Shown here: piece after piece, positions 1 to 6,277 of the stretch
Position numbering within the stretch: the stretch's first letter is position 1
Layout: every line of letters begins with the position of its first letter
Assembly (NCBI GenBank): GCA_964468805.1
Contig: CAYXWM010000080.1
Coordinates: 1 to 8,505 of the forward strand
Length of the DNA stretch: 8,505 nucleotides
Reading direction: 5' to 3'
DNA from: CAYXWM01 sp964468805
GTDB taxonomy: Bacteria; Bacillota; Clostridia; Lachnospirales; WRBF01
Position numbers and translations under genes: made by a program
The notes under the pieces: generated by a model
Databases searched by the model: none
What the model was told of the DNA's origin: nothing
The model's input: the letters and a program-made list of their open reading frames with translations, nothing else

Positions 1-879
1 GCCATAGTTGAAGCTTTACATAGACAAGGATTTAATAATTTGATATTAAAAACACACGAACTACTTGATCTGACCGATCAACAAATGACAGATTCGTTTT
101 TTAGCTATGAGAAGCCTCAATATGTTTTTGTTGCAGCGGGCTTAGTTGGTGGTATAAAAGCGAACGCTGAACATCCAGCTGATTTTTTTACTGTTAACAT
201 GCAGATAGCAAATAACATTATCTTATCATCTTGGAAATATGGGGTGAAAAAGCTGCTGTATTTAGGGAGTGCATGTATGTATCCTAAATTATGTAGTCAA
301 CCTATGCGTGAAGAACAATTATTGACTGGATTACCAGAGATTACCAATGAAGGTTATGCACTGGCTAAAATTTGTGGAACACGGCTTTGTACATACATGA
401 AAAAACAATATGGATCTGATTTTATCAGTGCAATCCCTGCGAATGCTTATGGCTTAGGTGACAGTTTTGATCCTGAACATTCACATGTTATACCAGCACT
501 TATAATGAAATATCATATGGCAAAAACAAACTGTGATAGTCAGGTGGACTTGTGGGGAAGCGGTAAGGCACTGAGAGAATTTATATATACTGATGATTTG
601 GCAGAAGCGTGCGTTTTTTTGATGATGAATTATTCAGGTGAACTACCAGTTAACATTGGAACAGGAGAAGAAATTAGTATTTTAGAATTATCAAAACTTA
701 TTAAGAAGATAGTTGGATATAAAGGAAAAATAAAATGTGACTTAAGTAAGCCCGATGGAATGATGAGGAGAGTATTAGATTCCACGCACATTAATCGCAT
801 GGGTTGGAATGCAAAAATATCAATAGAACGAGGCCTTGAAACAGTGTATAGAGAGTATAAGAAGCTATTTAAATGTTAA
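1..879 (+). CDS. fcl: GDP-L-fucose synthase-like NAD(P)-dependent epimerase/reductase (5' partial)
   Basis: Extended SDR of the GDP-4-keto-6-deoxy-mannose epimerase/reductase family, which makes GDP-L-fucose or a related GDP-sugar in the cytoplasm. The reading frame is open to base 1, and its first codons (AIVEALHRQGF) match the helix that follows the Rossmann glycine motif, so roughly 15-20 N-terminal codons including GxxGxxG lie outside the window. Counting the first complete codon as residue 1, the catalytic set is intact: GSACMYP carries Ser90 and the epimerase Cys92, GYALAK carries Tyr119 and Lys123, and HSHVIPAL supplies the family's second acid/base His. LREFIYTDDLAEA and the VGYKGKI tail are also typical. 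It is followed 23 bases later by the aldolase gene. The family is secure. The exact product could instead be a 6-deoxy-heptose or colitose relative, because no GDP-mannose dehydratase is in view. Confidence 0.85.
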   Translation, partial: AIVEALHRQGFNNLILKTHELLDLTDQQMTDSFFSYEKPQYVFVAAGLVGGIKANAEHPADFFTVNMQIANNIILSSWKYGVKKLLYLGSACMYPKLCSQPMREEQLLTGLPEITNEGYALAKICGTRLCTYMKKQYGSDFISAIPANAYGLGDSFDPEHSHVIPALIMKYHMAKTNCDSQVDLWGSGKALREFIYTDDLAEACVFLMMNYSGELPVNIGTGEEISILELSKLIKKIVGYKGKIKCDLSKPDGMMRRVLDSTHINRMGWNAKISIERGLETVYREYKKLFKC

Positions 880-902
880 TATTTTGATGGGAGACTTTTT
901 TT

Positions 903-1694
903 ATGAAGATGCTTGAGAGAAGAATGCTGGATATTCTCAAGGAATTAAAAGAAGAATATGGAGTACTTGCAGTAAAAGCAGAGTTTGAGGCTGAAGGATC
1001 AAGAACAGATGAGCTAGTTATGTTGAATGAAATTGTTTTTCGCGCAAATATGGAGATATTTATAAAGATTGGAGGTTGTGAGGCTGTACGTGATTTAGAT
1101 CAATGTCGTGTTCTAGGTGCTGGTGGCATCATGGCGCCTATGATAGAATCCCCTTTTGCCATGCAAAAATATGTTGCTGCTGCAAAGAAAGTATATGGCT
1201 CACAGGTAAATGATATAGAGTGGATTATAAACGCAGAAACAAAAAGTTGTTATGATAGGCTTGATGATATTTTGGATGTTGGAAATGGATTTTTGAACGC
1301 AATTGCAATTGGACGTGTAGACTTATCAGGGTCAATGAATTTATGCAGAGATGAAATAAACTCACAAAAGATGTTTGAAATGACAAAGGATATGTTGCTT
1401 AAAGCAAAGAATAAAGGATTAAGGGTAGGATTTGGTGGTGGTATATCCTTTGAAACAATTCCATTCATAGTTAAAATTGCTCCATATGCAGACATGTTTG
1501 AGACGAGAAAGATTGTCTTTCGCATTTCTGATAATGAAAAGCATCTTCGCGGAGGAATTTTTCGTGCGATGGAATTTGAAATATTGTACTTGCAAAATAA
1601 GTGTGATTTTTATGACCGCATGGCGAATGAAGATCGTGGCAGATTAGAGATGCTAAGCCGGCGCTTGGAAAAAGCAAAAAGTGAGCTAATATGA
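903..1694 (+). CDS. HpcH/HpaI-type aldolase (citrate lyase beta-like)
   Basis: A 263-residue TIM-barrel protein of the HpcH/HpaI aldolase/citrate-lyase-beta superfamily, whose members use a divalent metal to activate pyruvate or another 2-oxo acid (or an acyl-CoA) for C-C bond making or breaking. Visible motifs are KIGGCEAVRD (55-64), APMIES (78-83), AETK with Glu112, and GRVDLSGS with Asp140. Glu112 and Asp140 fit the two family metal ligands by context and by their spacing of 28 residues (26 in HpaI, Glu149/Asp175). A glycine-rich GFGGGIS strand follows at 176-182. After the barrel comes a charged helical tail of about 35 residues ending in LEKAKSELI. The start is supported by GGGAG at 889-893, 9 bases upstream. 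The stop overlaps the next start by 4 bases. The substrate is unknown. In this setting it plausibly joins a 2-oxo acid to a sugar aldehyde, giving a chain-extended 3-deoxy-2-ulosonic acid (inference). Confidence 0.8.
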   Translation: MKMLERRMLDILKELKEEYGVLAVKAEFEAEGSRTDELVMLNEIVFRANMEIFIKIGGCEAVRDLDQCRVLGAGGIMAPMIESPFAMQKYVAAAKKVYGSQVNDIEWIINAETKSCYDRLDDILDVGNGFLNAIAIGRVDLSGSMNLCRDEINSQKMFEMTKDMLLKAKNKGLRVGFGGGISFETIPFIVKIAPYADMFETRKIVFRISDNEKHLRGGIFRAMEFEILYLQNKCDFYDRMANEDRGRLEMLSRRLEKAKSELI

Positions 1695-2353
1695 AAGTGT
1701 TAATAACCGGAGGTTCGCGTGGAATAGGAAAAGCTACAGCCGAAATTTTTGAAGCTAAAGGATATGAAATAATAGCACCTTCAAGAAGCGAGTTAGACTT
1801 ATCCAGTTCTGAGTCTGTAGATAAGTATTTAAATAGTATTTGTGATATTCAAATTGACTCTATTATCAATAATGCTGGGATAAATAACATTGAACTATTA
1901 GAGAGCGTTTCAGACCAGCAATTAGAAGAGATGTTGCAAATTGATTTAATTTCACCAATACGACTATTGAGAGGACTCATTCCTCATTTAAAAGAGAGTT
2001 CAGCAGGTCGAATAGTTAATGTTGGCTCAATTTGGGCAGTGGTATCCAAAAGTGGACGCTCGGTTTATTCGGCTTCAAAAAATGGAATGCATGGTATAAC
2101 CAACGCGTTGGCATTAGAATTGGCAGAGTACAACGTATTGACGAACACTGTTTGTCCGGGGTTTACATTAACTGAGTTAACTCAAAAGAATAATTCAAAT
2201 GAACAAATAGAGAATATTACTAAGCAAATTCCGCTCGGAAGACTTGCAATGCCTAATGAAATAGCACGGTTGATTTATTTTTTGGGTTCAATAGAAAACA
2301 CCTACATTACCGGTCAAAAAATAATTATTGATGGGGGGTTTACAATCTGGTGA
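1691..2353 (+). CDS. Classical short-chain dehydrogenase/reductase
   Basis: A 220-residue classical SDR, a soluble NAD(P)H-dependent carbonyl reductase or alcohol dehydrogenase. It shows the cofactor motif TGGSRGIG (6-13), NNAG (60-63), catalytic Ser113 in VGSIW, YSASK with Tyr126 and Lys130, and the CPG turn at 155-157 followed by TLTELT. It ends with the usual IDGGFTIW strand. The position normally holding the fourth catalytic residue Asn (VNL) reads IDL, with Asp85. The length is slightly short for the class (usual about 245). Arg10 in the glycine loop and Ser31-Arg32 after strand 2 hint at NADP preference, which is inference. The ATG overlaps the aldolase stop (ATGA, 1691-1694), and the gene's own stop overlaps the cyclase start, so three enzymes are probably made in coupled amounts. 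Substrate unknown; likely an intermediate of the same sugar pathway. Confidence 0.85.
   Translation: MKVLITGGSRGIGKATAEIFEAKGYEIIAPSRSELDLSSSESVDKYLNSICDIQIDSIINNAGINNIELLESVSDQQLEEMLQIDLISPIRLLRGLIPHLKESSAGRIVNVGSIWAVVSKSGRSVYSASKNGMHGITNALALELAEYNVLTNTVCPGFTLTELTQKNNSNEQIENITKQIPLGRLAMPNEIARLIYFLGSIENTYITGQKIIIDGGFTIW
2333..2352 (+). promoter_or_regulatory. G-rich ribosome site and GTG start of the cyclase gene
   Basis: A run of six G residues (2333-2338) lies 11 bases before a GTG start that overlaps the preceding stop as GTGA (2350-2353). The next in-frame Met is residue 82, well inside the fold, so GTG must be the start. The layout suggests translational coupling to the SDR gene. Confidence 0.6.
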
Positions 2354-3414
2354 GCGATAGCATTCAAATACAATCGGCTACAAAACAATATTATGTAAAA
2401 ATAGTAAACACTCCAGAATTTTTGGAGAACATTAAGCAAGATCCGTTTACATTTTTTGTTATTGACAAGAATGTTTATGATTTGCACATTGATTTATTTA
2501 AAGGAATATCTTCACATAAGTTGCACATCTTTGAAGCTTTGGAAGAAAACAAGACTATAGAAACAGCTTTAGATATTTGTGAAAAGTTAGTAATGCTTTC
2601 TTCGAAAAGAAATACAAGGCTTGTATCTGTAGGCGGTGGTATAGTACAAGATGTCACAGGTGCTGTTGCGAATCTTCTATACAGAGGCATCAAGTGGACG
2701 TATCTGCCCACCACTTTATTAGCCTCATGCGATAGTTGTATTGGAGGAAAAACTTCATTAAATTATAAAAGCTATAAAAATCTATTGGGAACTTTCTTTC
2801 CTCCTGATGAAATTTATATTTATCCTAATTTTTTCCTGACATTAACACGCAAGGATTTGTTTAGTGGTATTGGTGAGATTGTGAAATTTAATATAATTTC
2901 AGGCGAGGAAAGATTAATAGATTTAGAAAAAAACATTCAATCATTAATAGAGGCTCAGGTTGATACATTAAAAACCTTTGTGTTGTCTTCGTTACTTTTC
3001 AAGAAAAGATTTATAGAAATTGATGAATTTGATAAAAATGAGAGAATAAAATTGAACTTTGCTCATACATTTGGTCATGCAATTGAGGTGGTTAGTCAGT
3101 ACAATATACCACACGGGACCGCTGTAGCTTTGGGTGTTGTTGCAGCAAACAATATCTCTGTAATAAGAGGTATTATGTCTGAAAATCATGCAAAAAGGAT
3201 TGAGCAATTAATTAAAAAAATCATCATTATTGATGTTAAGAATCATCTTCAAGACACAGATACTATGATTACAGCTATGCATAAAGATAAAAAGCAAACA
3301 GATTCAAATATGACTGTTGTGTTGTTGGACGATACATATGATTTAAGCATTGTACGTGATGTTGCTATTGCAGATGTTAAAGAGGCGTTGGACTATTTAC
3401 GATGTTTTCTATAA
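2350..3414 (+). CDS. 3-dehydroquinate synthase-like sugar phosphate cyclase
   Basis: A 354-residue member of the sugar phosphate cyclase family (DHQ synthase, DOI synthase, EEV synthase). These enzymes use bound NAD+ and a metal to oxidise, eliminate phosphate, re-reduce and cyclise a phosphosugar to a carbocycle. Motifs in order are VGGGIVQDVTG (94-104, Asp101), YRGIKW with Arg112, PTTLLASCDSCIGGKT (120-135, Asp128, Lys134), KNLLG (Lys143, Asn144), GEIVKF (Glu176, Lys179), Lys218, Arg232 with Asn236, HTFGH (His239, His243), PHG (His255) and DKK (313-315). Aligned by eye to E. coli AroB and A. nidulans DHQS, the metal ligands (Glu176, His239, His255) and the carboxylate-contacting Lys and Arg (Lys218, Arg232) are all present. 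This favours an acidic DAHP-like substrate, or real DHQ. It starts at GTG and overlaps the SDR by 4 bases. No other aro gene is nearby, so a dedicated cyclitol/sugar role is more likely than primary shikimate synthesis (inference). Confidence 0.85.
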   Translation: MSDSIQIQSATKQYYVKIVNTPEFLENIKQDPFTFFVIDKNVYDLHIDLFKGISSHKLHIFEALEENKTIETALDICEKLVMLSSKRNTRLVSVGGGIVQDVTGAVANLLYRGIKWTYLPTTLLASCDSCIGGKTSLNYKSYKNLLGTFFPPDEIYIYPNFFLTLTRKDLFSGIGEIVKFNIISGEERLIDLEKNIQSLIEAQVDTLKTFVLSSLLFKKRFIEIDEFDKNERIKLNFAHTFGHAIEVVSQYNIPHGTAVALGVVAANNISVIRGIMSENHAKRIEQLIKKIIIIDVKNHLQDTDTMITAMHKDKKQTDSNMTVVLLDDTYDLSIVRDVAIADVKEALDYLRCFL

Positions 3415-3466
3415 ATCATGTTAGTGGTAGGTTTAGAAGAATTTTGAATAAATATCAGATATGTCT

Positions 3467-3471
3467 AGGAG
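3467..3471 (+). promoter_or_regulatory. Ribosome binding site of the second Fcl-like gene
   Basis: AGGAG lies 6 bases before the ATG at 3478. This gene follows one of the few real gaps in the operon (63 bases), and this site fixes its start. I see no convincing -35/-10 pair or hairpin in the gap. Confidence 0.65.
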
Positions 3472-3477
3472 AAATAT

Positions 3478-4440
3478 ATGGAAAAGCAGTCAAAAATACT
3501 TGTCATAGGTAAGGGTTTAATAGGAAATCGAATAAGCGAACTGCTTAAGAATTATGGATATATAAATGTAGGGGTCTGCGCTCACAAAGATTTGGAATTG
3601 TTAAATCAAAGTGATGTAAACGAGTACTTTTCCCAATACAAACCTGAATTTGTATTTTTTTGCGCAGTAAAAGCTGTGACCGATTTTGAGATCTGCGAAG
3701 TAGGAGATGGGGAAGAATGCTATGCTAATATCATGATGCAGTGCAATGTTATCGAAGCAGCAAAAAACTATGGAGTTGCTAAAATGGTTATGTTGGGTAG
3801 TGCCATGCTTTATCCATGGAATATTCCAATTGAGAACAATGTGTTGCATGAAAATCAATTAGAACACTTTAATTTGCAAGGTTATAGGCCTTCCATGCAT
3901 GCTGCTGTTATTGGAAAGATGGTTGGATTAAAACTGTGTGAGTATTACAATAAGCAATATGAAACTAAATTTATTTATTGTTTGCCTACTCATATTTACG
4001 GAGGATTTTCTAAAAGAAAAAGTCTTTATTTGCTTGAGCGATTAGTAATGCAAATATGCGATGCTAAACTTGAAAATAGAAATGAATTGTTCTTGGATAT
4101 TTTTGGTAAAGGTATTGCTAAAAAGCAGTTTTTACATGTAGATGATTGTGCAAATGCAGTTATTAGTGTTATGGATAATTATGAATGCACAGATTATCCT
4201 GCTATTAATATAGGAAGCTCAGAAATATCTTGTTGGAAGAGTATCGTTGACGCTATTTGCAATACAGTAGGATACAATGGGAAAATTCAATTCAATTCTG
4301 AACGACCAGAGAATATGGCAAATAGGATCTGCTCTATCGACGAGCTTACAAAAATTGGATGGGCACAACAGATTAGTATGCAGCAGGGCATTACAATGTT
4401 GTGCAACGAGTATCAAAAGATGAGGTACACAAAAGTATGA
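3478..4440 (+). CDS. Fcl-like extended SDR lacking the catalytic Tyr and epimerase residues
   Basis: A 320-residue NAD-dependent epimerase/dehydratase-family protein. It is a divergent paralogue of the first gene: both share the LGSAM/C-YP block, KQF/REF followed by xDDxA, and a VGY-GKI...IGW/MGW C-terminal layout. The Rossmann motif GKGLIG (11-16) and LHVDDCANA (219-227) are intact, so nucleotide binding is expected. The active site is not: the YxxxK tyrosine is Ala143 (AVIGK, with Lys147 kept), the Fcl Cys is Met110 in GSAMLYP (Ser108 kept), and the Fcl His aligns to Tyr184. It may have a different reaction, use another general acid (Tyr136 is near), or be a non-catalytic partner of the intact paralogue. 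The reading frame is full length and coupled to the next gene, so it does not look like decay. Fold confidence is high; function is unknown. Confidence 0.8.
   Translation: MEKQSKILVIGKGLIGNRISELLKNYGYINVGVCAHKDLELLNQSDVNEYFSQYKPEFVFFCAVKAVTDFEICEVGDGEECYANIMMQCNVIEAAKNYGVAKMVMLGSAMLYPWNIPIENNVLHENQLEHFNLQGYRPSMHAAVIGKMVGLKLCEYYNKQYETKFIYCLPTHIYGGFSKRKSLYLLERLVMQICDAKLENRNELFLDIFGKGIAKKQFLHVDDCANAVISVMDNYECTDYPAINIGSSEISCWKSIVDAICNTVGYNGKIQFNSERPENMANRICSIDELTKIGWAQQISMQQGITMLCNEYQKMRYTKV
4422..4440 (+). promoter_or_regulatory. Ribosome site and ATGA overlap deciding the E1 alpha start
   Basis: GAGG (4422-4425) lies 11 bases before the ATG at 4437, which overlaps the preceding stop as ATGA. 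The in-frame GTG at 4401 has no such site and would add 12 residues not expected for the family. The ATG at 4443 is too far from the site. Confidence 0.6.
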
Positions 4441-5336
4441 AAATGAATAACACTACAGATTATCGTGATTTTAACATAATTGACGATGCTATTGATAACT
4501 TTAATACTAAAATACAGTTGTCTGTTTTCAAAAAAATGGCCGAGGTAAGAGCTTTCGAGGATTGTATAGTACGTGCATCATCCAGTGGAAAATTTAGTAT
4601 TAAAATTCATATGTCATCGGGACAAGAGGCTGTGGGTGCAGCAATTGGTGAAGTAGCCTGGAATTATCAGATTTTTACGCAACATCGAGCAATGGATTTG
4701 TATCTATCGCTTGGGGGACCAGTTGCATCAATTCGTGATGAAATTATGTGTTTGGATACAGGTTGTTGTGGCGGTAAGATTGGCGGTGCCTTTCAATACT
4801 TTGGAGAAGGGCGCAGAATGTATGCTCATACGGGTTTTATTGGAGAGAATATTTCAGTTGGTGTGGGAGCTGCACTTGGTAACAATGAAAAGACAATTTG
4901 TTTTTTTGGTGATGGAGCAGCAGAAGAAGATTACGCACTATCTGCCTTTGGCTTTGCTGCAACTCACAAACTTCCTGTTTTATTTGTATGTACTGATAAT
5001 GATTTATCGGTTATGTCTCCAAAATCAAAGCGTCGTAGCTGGGAGCTTGTAGATGTTGCAAGGGGGTTCGGATTAAATGCTATAGACTTAACCGATGATC
5101 CGTTTACTATAATGACATACATTAATCGGTTTAATAATCAATTGCCAGCATTATTAAATTGCCGTGTATGTAGAAATTATTGGCATGCAGGTGTAGGTAT
5201 TGATGCACCCCCTACATGGGATAGGTATTACATTGTACGTGGGCAATTGACAGAGCGAGGTTTAGAAAAATCGGTCCTGCAAATTGAAGCGGACGCGACT
5301 AAAAAGATGGAGGATGCATGGATAGAATATCTTTAA
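4437..5336 (+). CDS. Thiamine-diphosphate dehydrogenase E1 component, alpha subunit-like
   Basis: A 299-residue alpha subunit of the 2-oxoacid/acetoin dehydrogenase E1 family, which binds the thiamine-diphosphate pyrophosphate and Mg2+. The thiamine motif is clear: GDG at 158-160 and Asn188 in CTDND. Asp159 and Asn188 are spaced exactly as the metal ligands of pyruvate dehydrogenase E1 alpha, although the usual ENN reads TDN and the AANQGQ stretch reads AAEEDY. SSGQEAVGAAIG (60-71), QHRAMD (82-87) and a late WHAGVG block replace the usual E1 alpha equivalents. It is shorter than typical E1 alpha (320-400). It is coupled by ATGA to the preceding SDR and by a 19-base overlap to the beta subunit. 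With no lipoyl E2 or E3 nearby, it probably works as a non-oxidative decarboxylase or carboligase on a sugar intermediate (inference). Alternative: a split transketolase-like enzyme. Confidence 0.8.
   Translation: MKMNNTTDYRDFNIIDDAIDNFNTKIQLSVFKKMAEVRAFEDCIVRASSSGKFSIKIHMSSGQEAVGAAIGEVAWNYQIFTQHRAMDLYLSLGGPVASIRDEIMCLDTGCCGGKIGGAFQYFGEGRRMYAHTGFIGENISVGVGAALGNNEKTICFFGDGAAEEDYALSAFGFAATHKLPVLFVCTDNDLSVMSPKSKRRSWELVDVARGFGLNAIDLTDDPFTIMTYINRFNNQLPALLNCRVCRNYWHAGVGIDAPPTWDRYYIVRGQLTERGLEKSVLQIEADATKKMEDAWIEYL
5309..5320 (+). promoter_or_regulatory. GGAGG ribosome site inside the E1 alpha 3' end
   Basis: GGAGG (5309-5313) is 4 bases before the ATG at 5318. Both lie within the last codons of the alpha subunit gene, so the beta subunit has its own strong site while overlapping by 19 bases, as expected for equal subunit dosage. 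Confidence 0.65.
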
Positions 5337-6217
5337 GAGATACGATTAGAGAAGTTACTCTACATCATTTGCAAGAAAACAATGGTATTCTCTTAGGAGA
5401 ATGTGTAACCGATCCGGGTGGTGTTGCTGGAACTATTCCTAACCATAAAAATGTAATTGATTTGCCAATGACAGAAACAGCAGGTGCTGATTTTGCGGTA
5501 GGTTGTGCTGTCGTTGGCAGAAGACCTATATTTGTTGTTCGTTTTCAGGATTTCATGCTAATGAACGCCAGTCCGTTTATCGCTTTTGCAGCAGTGTACA
5601 AGCCTGTTAATCAAATTTCTGCACCTGTATTCATCCGTGCCTTATCTAATGATCATTTTGATGCTACACACTCAAACGTTTTACACAGTATGTTTATGCA
5701 TTTTCCAGGGATAAAGGTGTGTGCTCCGATTACACCTAATGAATACCAAGAGGCATGGAAAGCATTTATGGCAGATGACGTTCCCATATATGTAAGTGAA
5801 TATCGTGATACTTATGACAATGTTGAAGAGTTTGCTGATGATGCAGATGCAGATGCAGATATAAATATATTTGCTATCTCTGTATGCCGTATGCGAGCTA
5901 TTCTAGCAAAAGAAATACTGAATGAACAAGGCATCAAGGCAAATGTATTGCATATACGCTGGCTTAAACCGTTTGCTTCAGATGCCTACACTAATATAAT
6001 AAGCAAAGTTCCAACAGGAATAGTTGTAGATGTAGGACATGAAATATGTGGTGCTTCACAAGCAATAGCATATGAATTGATGCTAAAAAACCCAGGCTCT
6101 GTAATATATTCATTAGGCTTGGATGATAAAGTTAAGACAACTAATCCAAACTATTATAACGAAGTGCCAACTGTCCAGAAAATTGTAGAAAAAGTTAGAA
6201 TTGTATTAAAAAGATAA
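5318..6217 (+). CDS. Thiamine-diphosphate dehydrogenase E1 component, beta subunit-like
   Basis: A 299-residue partner of the preceding alpha subunit. The N-terminal pyrimidine-binding domain (about 1-165) contains DLPMTETAGADFAVG, where Glu53 matches the catalytic glutamate that activates the thiamine ring. It also has RFQDF (75-79) and THSNVLHSMFMHFPGIKV with His118, equivalent to the HSQ block of E1 beta. The C-terminal transketolase-C domain (about 182-297) includes RWLKPF and VVDVGHEICGASQAIAYEL. A short acidic linker of alternating Asp and Ala (174-181) joins them and is encoded by a hexamer repeat. E1 alpha/beta normally form a heterotetramer with the active site at the interface; both halves here keep the key residues, so an active enzyme is likely. 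The length is slightly below the usual 325. Acetoin-dehydrogenase-like or sugar-directed carboligase activity is possible; the substrate is unknown. Confidence 0.8.
   Translation: MDRISLRDTIREVTLHHLQENNGILLGECVTDPGGVAGTIPNHKNVIDLPMTETAGADFAVGCAVVGRRPIFVVRFQDFMLMNASPFIAFAAVYKPVNQISAPVFIRALSNDHFDATHSNVLHSMFMHFPGIKVCAPITPNEYQEAWKAFMADDVPIYVSEYRDTYDNVEEFADDADADADINIFAISVCRMRAILAKEILNEQGIKANVLHIRWLKPFASDAYTNIISKVPTGIVVDVGHEICGASQAIAYELMLKNPGSVIYSLGLDDKVKTTNPNYYNEVPTVQKIVEKVRIVLKR
5840..5860 (+). repeat. In-frame GATGCA hexamer tandem repeat
   Basis: Three copies of GATGCA plus a final GAT encode alternating Asp-Ala in the linker between the two domains of the E1 beta-like protein. Copy-number change would keep the frame and only lengthen or shorten the linker. 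Confidence 0.75.
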
Positions 6218-6241
6218 ATTTAGTCGTCAATTCTACAATTT
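6180..6241. repeat. AT-rich inverted repeat spanning the E1 beta stop
   Basis: The 11-base arm AAATTGTAGAA (6180-6190) is perfectly inverted at 6231-6241. An overlapping 8-base pair, TAGAATTG (6196-6203) with CAATTCTA (6228-6235), offers an alternative stem. The stems are AT-rich, the loop is 40 or 24 bases, and no T-run follows, so it is not a standard terminator. It sits in the 60-base gap between the enzyme block and the exporter genes. It may be an mRNA processing or attenuation element, or chance. Confidence 0.35.
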
Positions 6242-6260
6242 AAAGCAGAACAGAAAATTT

Positions 6261-6266
6261 GGAGGG
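6261..6266 (+). promoter_or_regulatory. Ribosome binding site of the permease gene
   Basis: GGAGGG lies 11 bases before the ATG at 6278. It supports this start and therefore the reality of the long N-terminal extension of the permease. Confidence 0.65.
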
Positions 6267-6277
6267 TTTACTGTATA

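Noticed and set aside
40..42. TTG at 40 as the start of the first gene
   Set aside because: The frame continues upstream to base 1 with residues matching the Fcl N-terminal helix, so the gene is cut by the window edge.
1250..1525. Minus-strand reading frames here and at 1471-1677, 2475-2714, 2992-3207, 3601-3858, 4219-4416 and 6865-7104
   Set aside because: All are antisense to well-supported genes and their translations show no recognisable motifs.
2350..3414. Housekeeping aroB
   Set aside because: The active site allows it, but there are no other shikimate genes and the gene is coupled to sugar-type enzymes before a glycan exporter. Kept as an alternative, not as the call.
3415..3477. Internal promoter in the 63-base gap
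   Set aside because: AT-rich stretches such as TTGAATAAAT occur, but no credible -35 element at proper spacing.
4401..4403. GTG at 4401 as the E1 alpha start
   Set aside because: It would overlap the previous gene by 40 bases without a well-placed ribosome site; the ATG at 4437 has GAGG 11 bases upstream and an ATGA overlap.
4711..5052. 113-codon reading frame in another frame inside E1 alpha
   Set aside because: It lies wholly within a gene with clear catalytic motifs, has no family resemblance and no ribosome site.
6180..6241. Rho-independent terminator after the E1 beta gene
   Set aside because: The stem is AT-rich, the loop is long and no T-run follows.
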